A stretch of 64,000 nucleotides of DNA, taken from Aeoliella mucimassa. Its GTDB lineage: Bacteria; Planctomycetota; Planctomycetia; Pirellulales; Lacipirellulaceae. This document shows positions 26,586-38,112 of the stretch, piece by piece. The stretch is taken from NCBI RefSeq assembly GCF_007748035.1, contig NZ_CP036278.1, forward strand, positions 124,001 through 188,000. Direction: 5' to 3'. The notes below the pieces were generated by a model. It was not told the DNA's origin, searched no databases, and saw only the letters and a program-made list of their open reading frames with translations. Each line of letters starts with the position of its first letter. The first letter of the stretch is position 1. Position numbers and translations under genes: made by a program.

Positions 26586-27500
26586 ATGGGTGCGATGTCC
26601 GACGTTGTCAAAATCAAAACCTGTTGCCCGCATTGTGGTTCGGTCTTCAAGGTAGCCGCCAGGCATGTCGGCAAGGTGGCCAAGTGCCCTGCCGCGCGGT
26701 GTGGCAACCAATTTCGGGTGGTTGAGATGGACGCCGCCCCCGCCCGGACGCTCGATACTCCCTTCAACCGATCCTACGATGGCCATTTCGCGGAGGACGA
26801 TGCCGACCGGTTGAAGCTGCCTGAAGGCCAGGACGAGTCGCATGGGTTTACACTGTCGAATACCATGGCTTCGCACCCTGGCAACATCAAAGTGAACTAC
26901 TTGCGGTGGGTGCTGCACCAACCGAAGTGGCCATGCTTGTTTACGTTGGGCGAAGTCGCTTGCCTGGGACTGCTAGCTTGGGCATCCTGGTGGTGGTGGA
27001 TTCTGCTGCTACCAATCGCATTGCTCATGACGCTCGTCAACGTGTTCTATTGGTGGCGCTTGAGCAATCACTTTCAGTTTGGATGCGCGAACGTCGGCCA
27101 GGTGGTGTCGCTTGAACCCACGTTGCTGGCGGTCGACACAGACTTGTCGCATGGCGAAGGTGACTATCCCGTAATTAAGATCATCGAGATCTCCATCGAT
27201 CGCTCTGGCGGTAAGCCTTTGGAAATCGGCATGCATGTGCCGACCGTATCGTTGTATGCTCCCCCGCCAGAACCCGACGCGCCGCACTGGGCGAACTTTT
27301 TTCCCCTTCCAGCCGACTACGTTTGTGGCAAGCCGGAACAAATCGAACAACTGCTCGCCCGTTTGGATCGCGACGACTACGAGAACCTCGACAAGTGGCT
27401 CAAGTCGGTTCCGCAACCCTACAAGCCGGGACTCTATCTCATGTGGAGCGAGCCCGACAAAGCGATCGGGCGGTTGCCGGAGTGGAAGATCTACGACTAG
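26586..27500 (+). CDS. Zinc-ribbon, two-TM protein of unknown function (possibly DUF3239)
   Basis: The product is about 304 residues. It starts with a zinc-ribbon-like CPHCGSVFKVAARHVGK ... CPAARCGNQF module (~residues 10-40), then a linker and a hydrophobic hairpin with two membrane segments (LFTLGEVACLGLLAWASWWW; ILLLPIALLMTLVNVFYWW, ~residues 115-155). A globular C-terminal half follows (NVGQVVSLEPTLLAVDTDLS). The C-terminal part reminds me of DUF3239, but I am not certain. ATGs at 26586 and 26595 are both possible starts and neither has a strong ribosome site. The frame is open to 26514. Confidence 0.6.
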   Translation: MGAMSDVVKIKTCCPHCGSVFKVAARHVGKVAKCPAARCGNQFRVVEMDAAPARTLDTPFNRSYDGHFAEDDADRLKLPEGQDESHGFTLSNTMASHPGNIKVNYLRWVLHQPKWPCLFTLGEVACLGLLAWASWWWWILLLPIALLMTLVNVFYWWRLSNHFQFGCANVGQVVSLEPTLLAVDTDLSHGEGDYPVIKIIEISIDRSGGKPLEIGMHVPTVSLYAPPPEPDAPHWANFFPLPADYVCGKPEQIEQLLARLDRDDYENLDKWLKSVPQPYKPGLYLMWSEPDKAIGRLPEWKIYD

Positions 27501-27644
27501 CAGCAAGCAACGTTCAGGCTGCAAAACAAGGGGAATGACAATTCTTGCGAATCGGCCAAAAAGGGTCGCGGTCCAGTTTGTCGCGCGCTTACAATGGGGC
27601 ACCGCTTCTATCCCTCTCTGTGGTTAACATGCTGGAGGTTCGCG

Positions 27645-29003
27645 ATGAGTGTCACACGGACGAACGTAAGTCGTCGCCGATTCATGCAGGCTAGTGCCGT
27701 AGGAACCTCGGCTCTGTTGTTGCCGCAAGTGCATGTATCGGGGCAAGAAGCGAAGCCCGAACAGCAAAAGCTCAACATCGGCATCATTGGCACCGGAGGG
27801 CGTGGGCAGGCCAACCTGGGTGGTGTGCAGCACGAAAATATCTACGCCCTCTGCGATACGAATGGCAACGTGATCGATCAGGCGCGGAGCAATTATCCTA
27901 AAGCCAAAGTCACTAGCGACTGGCGAGAACTGGTGGAAGATCCCCAGATCGACGCGGTCGTCATCAGCACGGCCGACCATCATCACGCGCTCGCTTCAAT
28001 CGCAGCGATGCGGGCCGGCAAGCATGTGTACTGCGAAAAGCCGCTTGCTCACACAGTTCGCGAAGCCCGGTTGATGCAGCAGGTCTATGCGGAGCAGCGG
28101 GGTAAGATTGCCACGCAAATGGGCACCCAAATTCATGCGACCGACAACTATCGTCGAGTCGTGGAGCTCGTGCAGGCGGGGGCCATCGGGCCGATTCGCG
28201 AAGCCCATGTCTGGTGCGGGCGGACCATCAATCCCGTGGATCCGGTCGAGTTGCCGGAGCAGTCGATTCCAGCGAACTTCGATTGGGAAACCTGGCTCGG
28301 CCCCGCGGCCATGCGTCCCTACAACGGCGGCTACTGGCAAGGGGGCAACCTGAACTGGAACCGTCGGTGGGAGTTCGGCAACGGGGTGCTCGGCGACATG
28401 GGGAGTCATCTGATTGACCTGCCGTACTGGGCGTTGGAGCTAACCCATCCTGAGTCGGTAGAGTCCGAAGGCCCCGCGATCGATGAGTTTGCCTGCCCAC
28501 CATGGCAAGTCGTCACCTGGCAGCACCCTGCCCGATCGGGCAACGAGTACGTATCGGGGCCGCTGAAGGTGGTTTGGTACCACGGCAACGAAGGCATGCA
28601 GCGCCGTTCCGACCTACTGCAGCCGCAGCTCGGCGACGACACCAACCTGGCCGACTGGCACATCGGCGTGACGTTCGTCGGCGACAAAGGGTTGCTCACC
28701 GCCGACTACGGCCGGCATCTATTGAGCCCCAGCGGCGAGTTCGCCGATTACACTCCGCCGGCTCCGTCGATTGAAAAGTCGGCCGGGCATTACCACGAGT
28801 GGACCAACGCCTGCAAGTCGGGCGGCGAGTCGCTGTGTAACTTCGAGTACTCGGGCCGACTGATCGAACACAACTTGCTCGGCAACGTGGCTCACCGCGC
28901 CGGCAAGAAACTCACCTGGGACGCCGAGTCAGCAACCATTACCAACGTGCCGGAAGCGATGCAGTTTGTCGATAAAGAGTATCGCGACGGATGGAAAGTA
29001 TAA
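27645..29003 (+). CDS. Gfo/Idh/MocA family oxidoreductase, Tat-exported
   Basis: The product is about 452 residues with a twin-arginine signal (SRRRFMQASAVGTSALLLP). The Rossmann part has [16 protein letters not shown] (G-x-G-x-x-G) and VVISTADHHHALASIAAMRAGKHVYCEKPLAHTVRE, the EKP motif of the family. Such enzymes oxidise or reduce sugars and cyclitols with NAD(P); exported members are common in planctomycetes and are probably linked to sugar turnover. A GGAGG precedes the ATG. The DUF1080 gene starts 35 bases after the stop, so the two are likely an operon. Confidence 0.92.
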   Translation: MSVTRTNVSRRRFMQASAVGTSALLLPQVHVSGQEAKPEQQKLNIGIIGTGGRGQANLGGVQHENIYALCDTNGNVIDQARSNYPKAKVTSDWRELVEDPQIDAVVISTADHHHALASIAAMRAGKHVYCEKPLAHTVREARLMQQVYAEQRGKIATQMGTQIHATDNYRRVVELVQAGAIGPIREAHVWCGRTINPVDPVELPEQSIPANFDWETWLGPAAMRPYNGGYWQGGNLNWNRRWEFGNGVLGDMGSHLIDLPYWALELTHPESVESEGPAIDEFACPPWQVVTWQHPARSGNEYVSGPLKVVWYHGNEGMQRRSDLLQPQLGDDTNLADWHIGVTFVGDKGLLTADYGRHLLSPSGEFADYTPPAPSIEKSAGHYHEWTNACKSGGESLCNFEYSGRLIEHNLLGNVAHRAGKKLTWDAESATITNVPEAMQFVDKEYRDGWKV

Positions 29004-29038
29004 CGCGTGTTTCAAGCCAATCGGAGAATACAACAATC

Positions 29039-29791
29039 ATGATACGTTCCTGCACCTGGAGCTTACGCACCGCACTCGTTTGTCTGGCACTAGCCCTCCC
29101 CATTACCGCTGCACGCGCCCAAGAAGCTCCAGCCACCACCGACGCTCCCAAGGCGTTCATCGATGGCACCGGCGAGGGATGGCGTCCGCTCACGAAGGAC
29201 GACTTCGTGAACGTGAACTGCCATGACGATACTTGGACCTGGAACGACGAAGGGGTGCACTGCACCGGGAGTCCGACCGGGGTGATGCGCACCACGAAGA
29301 AGTTCACCAATTTCGAACTAGTGTGCGAATGGAATCACCGCAAGAACGCTGGTAACAGCGGCATCTTTGTGTGGACCACGCCCGAGTCGATTGAGCGACT
29401 CGCCGAAGCTGGCAAGCCAGGTTTGCCGCAAGGGATCGAAGTCCAGGTGCTCGACTTAGGCTACGCGGAACAGTACGAGAAGTCGTACAACAAGCCGGCC
29501 GACTGGTTTACCAGCCATGGCGACGTGTTCCCGGTTGGTGTCAAAATGAAGCCCTTTCCTCCCGTCGCCCCGGACGGAGTTCGCAGTTTCCCCAGCAAGG
29601 AACTCACCAAAGGTGTTGGTGAGTGGAACCACTACTACGTCCGCGCGATCAATGGCGAAGTGCGGCTGTGGGTCAACGGCGAAGAAGTCTCTGGCGGCAC
29701 CAGCTGCGAACCTAGCACCGGATACCTTTGTCTAGAATCCGAAGGTTCCCCAATCGATTTCCGTAACTTGCGGATCCGCGAATTGCCGTAA
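29039..29791 (+). CDS. DUF1080 (3-keto-disaccharide hydrolase domain) secreted protein
   Basis: The product is 250 residues with a signal peptide (LRTALVCLALALPITAARAQ). The body matches DUF1080, a concanavalin-like beta-sandwich: WRPLTKDDFVNVNC, NFELVCEWNHRKNAGNSGIFV, WNHYYVRAINGEVRLWVNGEEVSGG, and SPIDFRNLRIREL at the end. Members have been characterised as hydrolases of 3-keto sugars formed by partner Gfo/Idh/MocA-type or other oxidoreductases, which fits its position 35 bases behind one. Activity here is inferred. Confidence 0.92.
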   Translation: MIRSCTWSLRTALVCLALALPITAARAQEAPATTDAPKAFIDGTGEGWRPLTKDDFVNVNCHDDTWTWNDEGVHCTGSPTGVMRTTKKFTNFELVCEWNHRKNAGNSGIFVWTTPESIERLAEAGKPGLPQGIEVQVLDLGYAEQYEKSYNKPADWFTSHGDVFPVGVKMKPFPPVAPDGVRSFPSKELTKGVGEWNHYYVRAINGEVRLWVNGEEVSGGTSCEPSTGYLCLESEGSPIDFRNLRIRELP

Positions 29792-29940
29792 CTCTCGCCA
29801 GTGCGATTCGTTGCGTATTAGGCACCGGGAACTTGAGTTCGGGTGGTGCTCGGGAGTATAGTCACACGTCTGGCCGACTCATGTCTTCGGAGCAAGGTCG
29901 CTTCGAACGCGCTCGGCATCGGTTGTATCGAGGTAGGTGG

Positions 29941-30474
29941 ATGGCAGCAGTTGATTTTGCTTCGCTCGTTGCGGCGATACTCGAAGATTACGCACTTCCC
30001 ATCACGGGCTTTCATGGCGTTGCCCATTGGGCGCGGGTGTTCGAAAACGGCATGCGGCTCGCCGACGAGACCGACGCGCGACGCGAAGTAGTGCAGTTGT
30101 TTGCGGTGTTTCACGATTCGCGGCGGATCACCGAGCACTTTGATCCTGGTCACGGACAGCGTGGGGCCGAGCTGGCCAAGGCGATGCGAGGACAGTGGTT
30201 TGAGCTTCCCGACGAGGACTTCGAGCTGCTGTATCTGGCGTGCGCCGGACATACCGATCAACGGACGCACCCCGATGTCACCGTGCAAACTTGCTGGGAC
30301 GCCGACCGGTTGGATCTGGGCCGCACCGGTATCATTCCGCATGCCGATTACCTTGGTACCGAAGTGGCTCGCCGTCGTGATACGATGCACTGGGCCGACG
30401 GTCGGGCGAGTTTCCATCTGGTGCCCGACTGGATTTCGCAGGACTGGAAAGTCGACCTCGCGACATTCAGCTAA
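29941..30474 (+). CDS. HD-domain-like phosphohydrolase
   Basis: The product is about 177 residues. It has a GFHGVAHWARVFENG motif (first His), FAVFHDSRR (the His-Asp doublet), LACAGHTD (a further His) and WDADRLDLGR (metal Asp), the order seen in HD phosphohydrolases. No signal peptide. The substrate is unknown. The ATG at 29941 has an AGGTAGG just upstream, while in-frame ATGs at 29881 and 29833 begin sequence without domain features. It is 150 bases after the DUF1080 gene and convergent with the next gene. Confidence 0.7.
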   Translation: MAAVDFASLVAAILEDYALPITGFHGVAHWARVFENGMRLADETDARREVVQLFAVFHDSRRITEHFDPGHGQRGAELAKAMRGQWFELPDEDFELLYLACAGHTDQRTHPDVTVQTCWDADRLDLGRTGIIPHADYLGTEVARRRDTMHWADGRASFHLVPDWISQDWKVDLATFS

Positions 30475-30513
30475 CCACGATCGCTTGCGGATTGCGATCC
30501 AAGGGAAGCAGGA

Positions 30514-31449
30514 TTACCACTCGAGGCCAAATCGCATCCCGGTAGTGGTGTAAGCGACTTGATCGAAGAAGTTGGTATCCCATAGTTGCTTCTCGACCTG
30601 AAACTGAAACACAAAGTCGGATGCAGCCAAGTGGCGTCGATAGCGTATGCCAAGGTTGGCTTCGCTGATCGAAAGCGTACCATCGGCCCGCGAGTAGTTC
30701 ACGCTGTTATCCAGTTCGGCAGTGCCAGCGAGCATACTGATGCGCCCGCCGCCGAACACCCCCCACTCGCTGCAATAAGTGGTACGCAGGGGATGGTACC
30801 CCTCGGCAAATGCGGTAAGTCCTCCGCCGCCGATGGTGTCTTCGCTGTCGTCGGCAAACGTGAACCCGAGTCCGGCTCCCCGCCCACCGACCCCGAGCAT
30901 TAGTTCGAGCGTGTCGACTTGCAGCCGCTTGTAGATTTCGAAATCGATGATCGCCGCGCCGGTCTCCAGGTCCATCGGCGCTCCAGAACCTCCGGCGATG
31001 GCCTGCGGCTCCATGCCGGTCATCCACGCCTGCACGCGGAAGCCAAGCCCCTCGCTGTTTTCAAAGCCAATGTAAGGCCGGACCGATACCGAGGTGCGAT
31101 CTTCGTCGAGGGCGAACGCGCTGCTCGTGAACGACATGGTGGTGATACCAATGTCGGTGCCACCAAACCAGTGCGCCCGATAGTTAGTACTGCAGGCGAC
31201 CAGCGAGGGGGTGAGTTGTGGTCCGATGGCGGTCTCCTGGTACACCACCGCCGGATCGTACGAGCCAGGGGTCATGCTGCCAGGGGGAATGTAAACCATC
31301 TGGGGTTCGTCGCTCGCAGCAGGGGGGGCAAAACTGCTAGGGTTGGCAGCGGGGGCGATATCGAGCGAGTCGTAAGCCGGGTTGCTAGCAATGCTATCCC
31401 CCGCGGCCGCGCACGTGACCAACACCATTAACAGTAATACAACCCGCAT
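30514..31449 (-). CDS. Predicted outer-membrane beta-barrel protein
   Basis: The product is 311 residues with a signal peptide (LLLMVLVTCAAAG). The middle and end show alternating hydrophobic and glycine-rich strands (e.g. VSVRPYIGFENSEGLGFRVQAW, ANLGIRYRRHLAASDFVFQFQV) and it ends in an aromatic-terminated strand (MRFGLEW), the pattern of outer-membrane barrels. It resembles but is smaller than the BBP7-type protein at 58666. No specific function can be stated. It is convergent with the HD gene and on the same strand as, and downstream of, the rhamnosidase gene. Confidence 0.6.
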   Translation of the reverse strand: MRVVLLLMVLVTCAAAGDSIASNPAYDSLDIAPAANPSSFAPPAASDEPQMVYIPPGSMTPGSYDPAVVYQETAIGPQLTPSLVACSTNYRAHWFGGTDIGITTMSFTSSAFALDEDRTSVSVRPYIGFENSEGLGFRVQAWMTGMEPQAIAGGSGAPMDLETGAAIIDFEIYKRLQVDTLELMLGVGGRGAGLGFTFADDSEDTIGGGGLTAFAEGYHPLRTTYCSEWGVFGGGRISMLAGTAELDNSVNYSRADGTLSISEANLGIRYRRHLAASDFVFQFQVEKQLWDTNFFDQVAYTTTGMRFGLEW

Positions 31450-31596
31450 GATGACGTTTCCAAGCTATGAACCACTCGAATGATGATCTACAAAGTGGTT
31501 ATTAGCATTTCCCGTAACCGGTAGCCAGAGAACTTCCTCCTCAGAGTTCGAGTCGCTAGCTGACTGCGCAGTGCAAAGCGGGATTGCAGACCATGG

Positions 31597-34320
31597 TTAC
31601 TCGGCCCACGAGAACTCGTACTTGCCCGATTCCACGTAGATTGTCGTCGAATCGTCGGCCGTTTCCACTTCCAAATAGTCTTCGATGTTGTTTAGCGGTT
31701 TTTTCCCTTCGGTAATTTCTCCAGTGGTTGGTAGATAGATTTCGGCCATCGTGTTCGCAGGCACTTCGATCGATAGTGTCCGCTTGCCATCAGCACGACG
31801 CCAGGCAGAGCGAATCGTTCCCGTCGGGGCGTCGTAGCTAGCTTCGACCCAATCGAGCTGCGGCACGAAGGCCGGGCGGAGCGTGAACTCGGCGAAGCCA
31901 GCTTGCTCGCCGGGCGTGATGCCGGCCAGGCTCCGCAGCGGCCAGGCACCAACGTATAGATACGAGCTATGCAGGGCCGAGTGTCGACGGCCGACCGGAT
32001 CTTCCCAGCACTCCCAGATGGTGGTTGCCCCCTCGTCGAGCATATGTCCCCAACTCGGATAGTCGGTCTTCGAGGTCATCATCGCGATCAGATCGTCGCG
32101 GCCGTTTTCCATGAGCAGCTTGAACAGCATCGCCCCGCCGGTGATGCCAGCGTGGATGTGCCCTTCGCGAACTTCCACGATCTCGCGTTCCAGTCGCTTC
32201 CAAACGAGCGGGCGTTCGGACTCTGGCGGAAGATCCACCACCAAGGCCAAGGCCATCGGTGCTTGCATGCCGCGCGAGTAGCTATGGTCGTCGGCATCGT
32301 AGTACTTCGCGTGCACCGCCCGACGCACCTCGTCCGCCCGCGCGCGGTACTTTGCTGCCGCTTGCTCGTGCCCTAGCTGGTCGGCAATCGAAGCGGCGGT
32401 TTGCAGGTTGTAAATCCAGTAGCAACTATTGAAGAACAGCCGTTCGTCGAGTTCCTCGATCCCCTGAGACCCAGGCCAAAGCCAGTCGGCCAGGAACGAC
32501 CACTGCGGCGCGGTGCCGTTGCGATCCACGTGATACTCCAGCAGCATGTCGTTCTCACTATGGGCGTCGAGAAACGCGAGCCATCGCTCGATCACCGGCC
32601 AGCTCTGCTCGAGGATCCGAAGGTCGCCATACTGCTGGTACACTTCCCAAGGCAGCGTCACGCAGAATCCGCTCCAGCCCGGCCCGCCACCGCCCCAGAA
32701 CGTCGGCGCGGTGTGCGGTAGAAAGCCGTCGTCGTCCTGCGTGTCGTGCCAGTCTTGGTTCCACTTGGTGTAAAACGCCCCGACGTTGTAGTTCATCAGC
32801 GTGGTGTTGATGGTCGCGTGACCGTCGCCGCCGTACCCCATTCGCTCGCGCTGTGGGCAGTCGACCAGGTAGCCACCCAGGGCGAGGTTCTCCAAGGTCC
32901 AATTCGTGGTGTCGTAAATCTGGTTGAGCAGCGGATCGGAGCAGCGGAACTGACCACTCCGGGCGAAATCGGTTCGTACCAACTCGCCTCGAATGTCTTC
33001 GAGCTGCGGGGCCGAGGTCACTCCGCGGAGTGTGATCCAGCGACCGCTGTGGTAGTTGAATCGGCTGCGAAACGTCGCGTGGCCCTGCGCGTCGACGATC
33101 ACTTCGCTACGCAGGTTGTGCGTCAGCGCTTCGGCAGGATACTCCGACGAGAGGATTTCGATGATGCTGCCGGGCGTTCCGGTGAGATCTAGCTGCAACG
33201 TGCCGGCGAAGTTCACTCCCATGTCGGCCCGGTACTCGTTATCGGCGACCTGCTGGATTTCGATCGCTTGGATCGTCTTAACCGCACGGTTGCGCTCGAC
33301 CATCTCGGCCGACACCATGAGCTGCGGCTCGTAAACCGTGGCCGCTGACCAATCGTGATCGTCGTAGTCCACGCGATTCCACTCTGGTATATGGAGAGTA
33401 GGCGATTGATGCTCGCCGCCGAAGTTGCGGAACATCCAGCTGCCAAGCAAGCGATTGCCGCTCGGATGGATCTTCCACGACGCGTCGGTCGTGATGGCGA
33501 CCGTCGACTCATCTTGGCAATGCACGGTGCCTTGGGCCGCGACGATAGGCAGCGATGGTTTGTCGTCGGACTGGTAAAGCGGATAGGCCGCCCACGAAGT
33601 GCCGAGCCAGAGCCCGATGACGTTGTCGCCCTCCACAAGCAGCGAGGCGATGTCGTACGTGACGTACCGCGCCCGCTTGCGATGGTTCGACACCGCAGGC
33701 TCGAGCAGCGAGTCGTCGACCTTCTGCCCGTTGACGTACAGCTCGTGATAACCGACCGACGCTACATGCAGCTCCGCCCGTTCGGCAGGGCTGGTGAGCG
33801 TAACGTGCTTGCGCAGCCATGGATCCCACGAGTGGCCATCGGATTCGCCGGCAACCGCGCCAATCCACTTCGCGCTCCACTCGTCGGCCTGTGGGCCCAT
33901 GCTCCAGCGGGCGGGCTCGCTCCAGTCGGAGAGTTTGCCCTCGCGATCCGTGACGCGTACTTTCCAATAGCAAACCGTATCGCTAGCGAGCGGCTCGCCT
34001 TCGTACTCCACCAATTGCGTTTGCGGGCTGCAGACCTTGCCCGAGTTCCAGAGGTCCGCGGTTTCGGGAGTCAACAACTCAGGCGACGTGGCGACCAACA
34101 GCTGATAAGTGGTTTGCTTCAGCCCTCGCTGGTCGGCATCGATCGCCTGCACCTGCCAGCTCAACCGAGGATGCAGCACATCGATCCCCAGCGGATCGGT
34201 CAGGTACTCGCACCGCAAGTTGGCCACCTGCAGCGTGCCATCAGCAGCGGTTGCTGTTGGAAGGGAGCAACAGGAAACGAAAAGCAGAACCAGGCAAATC
34301 CAACGTCGAGCGATCACCAT
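31597..34320 (-). CDS. Alpha-L-rhamnosidase (GH78), secreted
   Basis: The product is 907 residues with a signal peptide (LVLLFVSCCSLPTATA). The N-terminal beta domains contain HPRLSWQVQA and DLWNSGKV; the catalytic (alpha/alpha)6 barrel contains DCPQRERMGYGGDGHA (the usual D-x-x-x-R-x-E-R-x-x-x-x-G-D motif with the acid residues) and GHMLDEGATTIWECWE; a C-terminal beta-sandwich follows. Members release terminal alpha-L-rhamnose from glycosides or polysaccharides such as pectin or ulvan. GGAGG lies just before the ATG. It may work with the sulfatase and lyase genes upstream. Confidence 0.95.
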   Translation of the reverse strand: MVIARRWICLVLLFVSCCSLPTATAADGTLQVANLRCEYLTDPLGIDVLHPRLSWQVQAIDADQRGLKQTTYQLLVATSPELLTPETADLWNSGKVCSPQTQLVEYEGEPLASDTVCYWKVRVTDREGKLSDWSEPARWSMGPQADEWSAKWIGAVAGESDGHSWDPWLRKHVTLTSPAERAELHVASVGYHELYVNGQKVDDSLLEPAVSNHRKRARYVTYDIASLLVEGDNVIGLWLGTSWAAYPLYQSDDKPSLPIVAAQGTVHCQDESTVAITTDASWKIHPSGNRLLGSWMFRNFGGEHQSPTLHIPEWNRVDYDDHDWSAATVYEPQLMVSAEMVERNRAVKTIQAIEIQQVADNEYRADMGVNFAGTLQLDLTGTPGSIIEILSSEYPAEALTHNLRSEVIVDAQGHATFRSRFNYHSGRWITLRGVTSAPQLEDIRGELVRTDFARSGQFRCSDPLLNQIYDTTNWTLENLALGGYLVDCPQRERMGYGGDGHATINTTLMNYNVGAFYTKWNQDWHDTQDDDGFLPHTAPTFWGGGGPGWSGFCVTLPWEVYQQYGDLRILEQSWPVIERWLAFLDAHSENDMLLEYHVDRNGTAPQWSFLADWLWPGSQGIEELDERLFFNSCYWIYNLQTAASIADQLGHEQAAAKYRARADEVRRAVHAKYYDADDHSYSRGMQAPMALALVVDLPPESERPLVWKRLEREIVEVREGHIHAGITGGAMLFKLLMENGRDDLIAMMTSKTDYPSWGHMLDEGATTIWECWEDPVGRRHSALHSSYLYVGAWPLRSLAGITPGEQAGFAEFTLRPAFVPQLDWVEASYDAPTGTIRSAWRRADGKRTLSIEVPANTMAEIYLPTTGEITEGKKPLNNIEDYLEVETADDSTTIYVESGKYEFSWAE

Positions 34321-34413
34321 CCACCTCCGCAGGGTTGAGAGTCCAAGATGTTCTCAGTGTAAGGCGGGGGGATGCGCGATGCCAGCAGGTGAATGTCAGC
34401 GTGGGAAAAGGCT

Positions 34414-35442
34414 CTAACTGTGTGCTGGTATCTCCTTAGTAACTGTTCTCGTTAGTGGTTCGAGGATAGGCACGATTGTCGGAGAGTCTCCGTCAGGGCC
34501 ATCGTACCCTGTTGGTCTACCAATGAAAGCAGCTTGTGCAGCTTGTACTAGAATCGCGTCCCTAATTTGCGTGTCGGTACTGCCTTCGACAAAAGCACGA
34601 AATGTTTTCAGGGCATCCGCTCGATGCTGATTTACCGTTTGATTGTGTCTTTCAGCTTTGTATTGTTTAGCACACCAAAACACACCATACGAGAGAGTTG
34701 ATAAAACAAACAGCTTAGCAACAACGAACTGAATAGCTTCGGGAACAGTAGTTGGGGTGTAGTAGAAGGAAATCACTAACAAGCCGGAAGAGGCTAGCAG
34801 AGTCATTGCCAACACAGCTACCGTTGCTATAAACCATTTGCCAGCGTTCTCTTTGTGTGATGCACATGCTTGTTCAAAAATGACAGCGCTAGTAGAAACT
34901 CCAGCTTCTGCTGCTTGCTCTTTTACGGCTTCCAGTGCCTGTGCAGCTTCATGCTTAACTTTATTTAAGCTCTTTTGCATATCTTCCGATTGCGACTTCA
35001 TTGTCGCGTGAAACCCTTTAGCTTCTCGCTCGATTTTCGTGAAGTCAGTTGCTTGCGTAGCGGTAAATGCCAACGGCAGTAGCAAATTCTCGGCGACACT
35101 ATCATAAGCAGTGTCAATTTCCTGAATGATCTGATTGCATGCATCCAGGGGCTTGTCTTGGTTTAGATCGAATGTTTGTACCTTGTCGACTAGTGATTGA
35201 AGTGTTTTGCACGCATTTCGAATGCGATCGGCCTGCTGGGAAGTGAGTCTCTTAAGGTCTCGGCCGGCCAATTCTTTACAGATATGTAACATTTCATCAA
35301 AGGCTGGTACTGACTCTGCAAAATTAATGCTTTTCGATAAGTCTTCAGTTCTTGCCAACCTGTTTGCGTCTATTTCAGCAAGTTCCTTCAGCGAGCTTTC
35401 GGCATCTAATATCTTTTCTTCTCTCGTTGCTGGTTCAGCCAT
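34414..35442 (-). CDS. Two-TM coiled-coil protein of unknown function, AT-rich
   Basis: The product is about 342 residues. The N-terminal half is charged and helical and probably forms coiled coils. Two membrane segments follow (WFIATVAVLAMTLLASSGLL; IQFVVAKLFVLSTLSYGVFW). The C-terminal part (NQHRADALKTFRAFVEGSTD ... GRPTGYDG) resembles a module I have seen at the C-terminus of many unrelated bacterial proteins of unknown role. Base composition is visibly AT-richer than its neighbours. GAGGG precedes the ATG at 35442; the frame is open to 35481. The groEL terminator upstream implies its own promoter. Transfer or a mobile-defence origin is possible but unproven. Confidence 0.55.
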   Translation of the reverse strand: MAEPATREEKILDAESSLKELAEIDANRLARTEDLSKSINFAESVPAFDEMLHICKELAGRDLKRLTSQQADRIRNACKTLQSLVDKVQTFDLNQDKPLDACNQIIQEIDTAYDSVAENLLLPLAFTATQATDFTKIEREAKGFHATMKSQSEDMQKSLNKVKHEAAQALEAVKEQAAEAGVSTSAVIFEQACASHKENAGKWFIATVAVLAMTLLASSGLLVISFYYTPTTVPEAIQFVVAKLFVLSTLSYGVFWCAKQYKAERHNQTVNQHRADALKTFRAFVEGSTDTQIRDAILVQAAQAAFIGRPTGYDGPDGDSPTIVPILEPLTRTVTKEIPAHS

Positions 35443-35480
35443 TACATCGCCCTCAGTAGTCGGTATTGACCTTAAGAACA

Positions 35481-35516
35481 TAAAAACCTCGGCAGCGCTT
35501 TCGCACTGCCGAGGTT
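35481..35516 (-). terminator. Terminator of the groES-groEL operon
   Basis: AACCTCGGCAG (35485-35495) pairs perfectly over 11 bases with CTGCCGAGGTT (35506-35516). On the minus strand TTTTTATG follows the stem. It lies 142 bases past the groEL stop and before the next gene. Confidence 0.88.
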
Positions 35517-35657
35517 ACTTATCATAAACCACTCACCCCTATCGCAAACTAACGGGGAGCAAGCGAGTGGGTTGTCGCTTCGGTGGGGTGGGCATTGTTA
35601 TCCGAGGTTCGTCATCAGTTGCCTGATCCCTGACCCCCGAGTCCTCACCCCTACCGA

Positions 35658-37710
<2,053 letters not shown>

Positions 37711-38112
37711 ATGAGTTTGCTCCTGTAAGTAAACGGTAAAAATGTAAGTTGCCAAGGCATCGACGGCCTTGGGCGGTTTGTATCGTTGGTCCCGTTGCCG
37801 GCTTGGCTAAGTGAGTGCCAGCCGAGGCAATCGGGCTCCGCAGCAAGGCTGGCCATGGAGGGTCTGGGAGGCTCGAAGCCAACCGCCTGCCACCCTGGCG
37901 CGCACCCGCTGCGTTCGGGGGACAGAATGCAACCTGCGCGCCAATTGTCCGTTTTCACGTAAGTGGTTGTTAAATAGCGACTTAGCAACCGAGGCGAGTT
38001 CCACCAGACTGCCAGAGTGACTGGGCCAAGCTCCCCAGCCCTCAAACCGAAGCTTGCCGAGGTGTCATTTTGGCAGGAGGGCAGCGGAGCAGTCTCCCCC
38101 ACGCCGAAATAC
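37711..38112. other. Intergenic region upstream of groES
   Basis: No gene is supported in this stretch. It holds the presumed groES promoter (not assigned) and GC-rich sequence with imperfect palindromes around 37800-37850 (TTGGCT ... AGCC). From 38113 the dispersed repeat begins. Confidence 0.4.

Noticed and set aside
37800-37850. Possible CIRCE element upstream of groES
   Set aside because: Only one half-site matches (7 of 9); the second half is not present at the right spacing.
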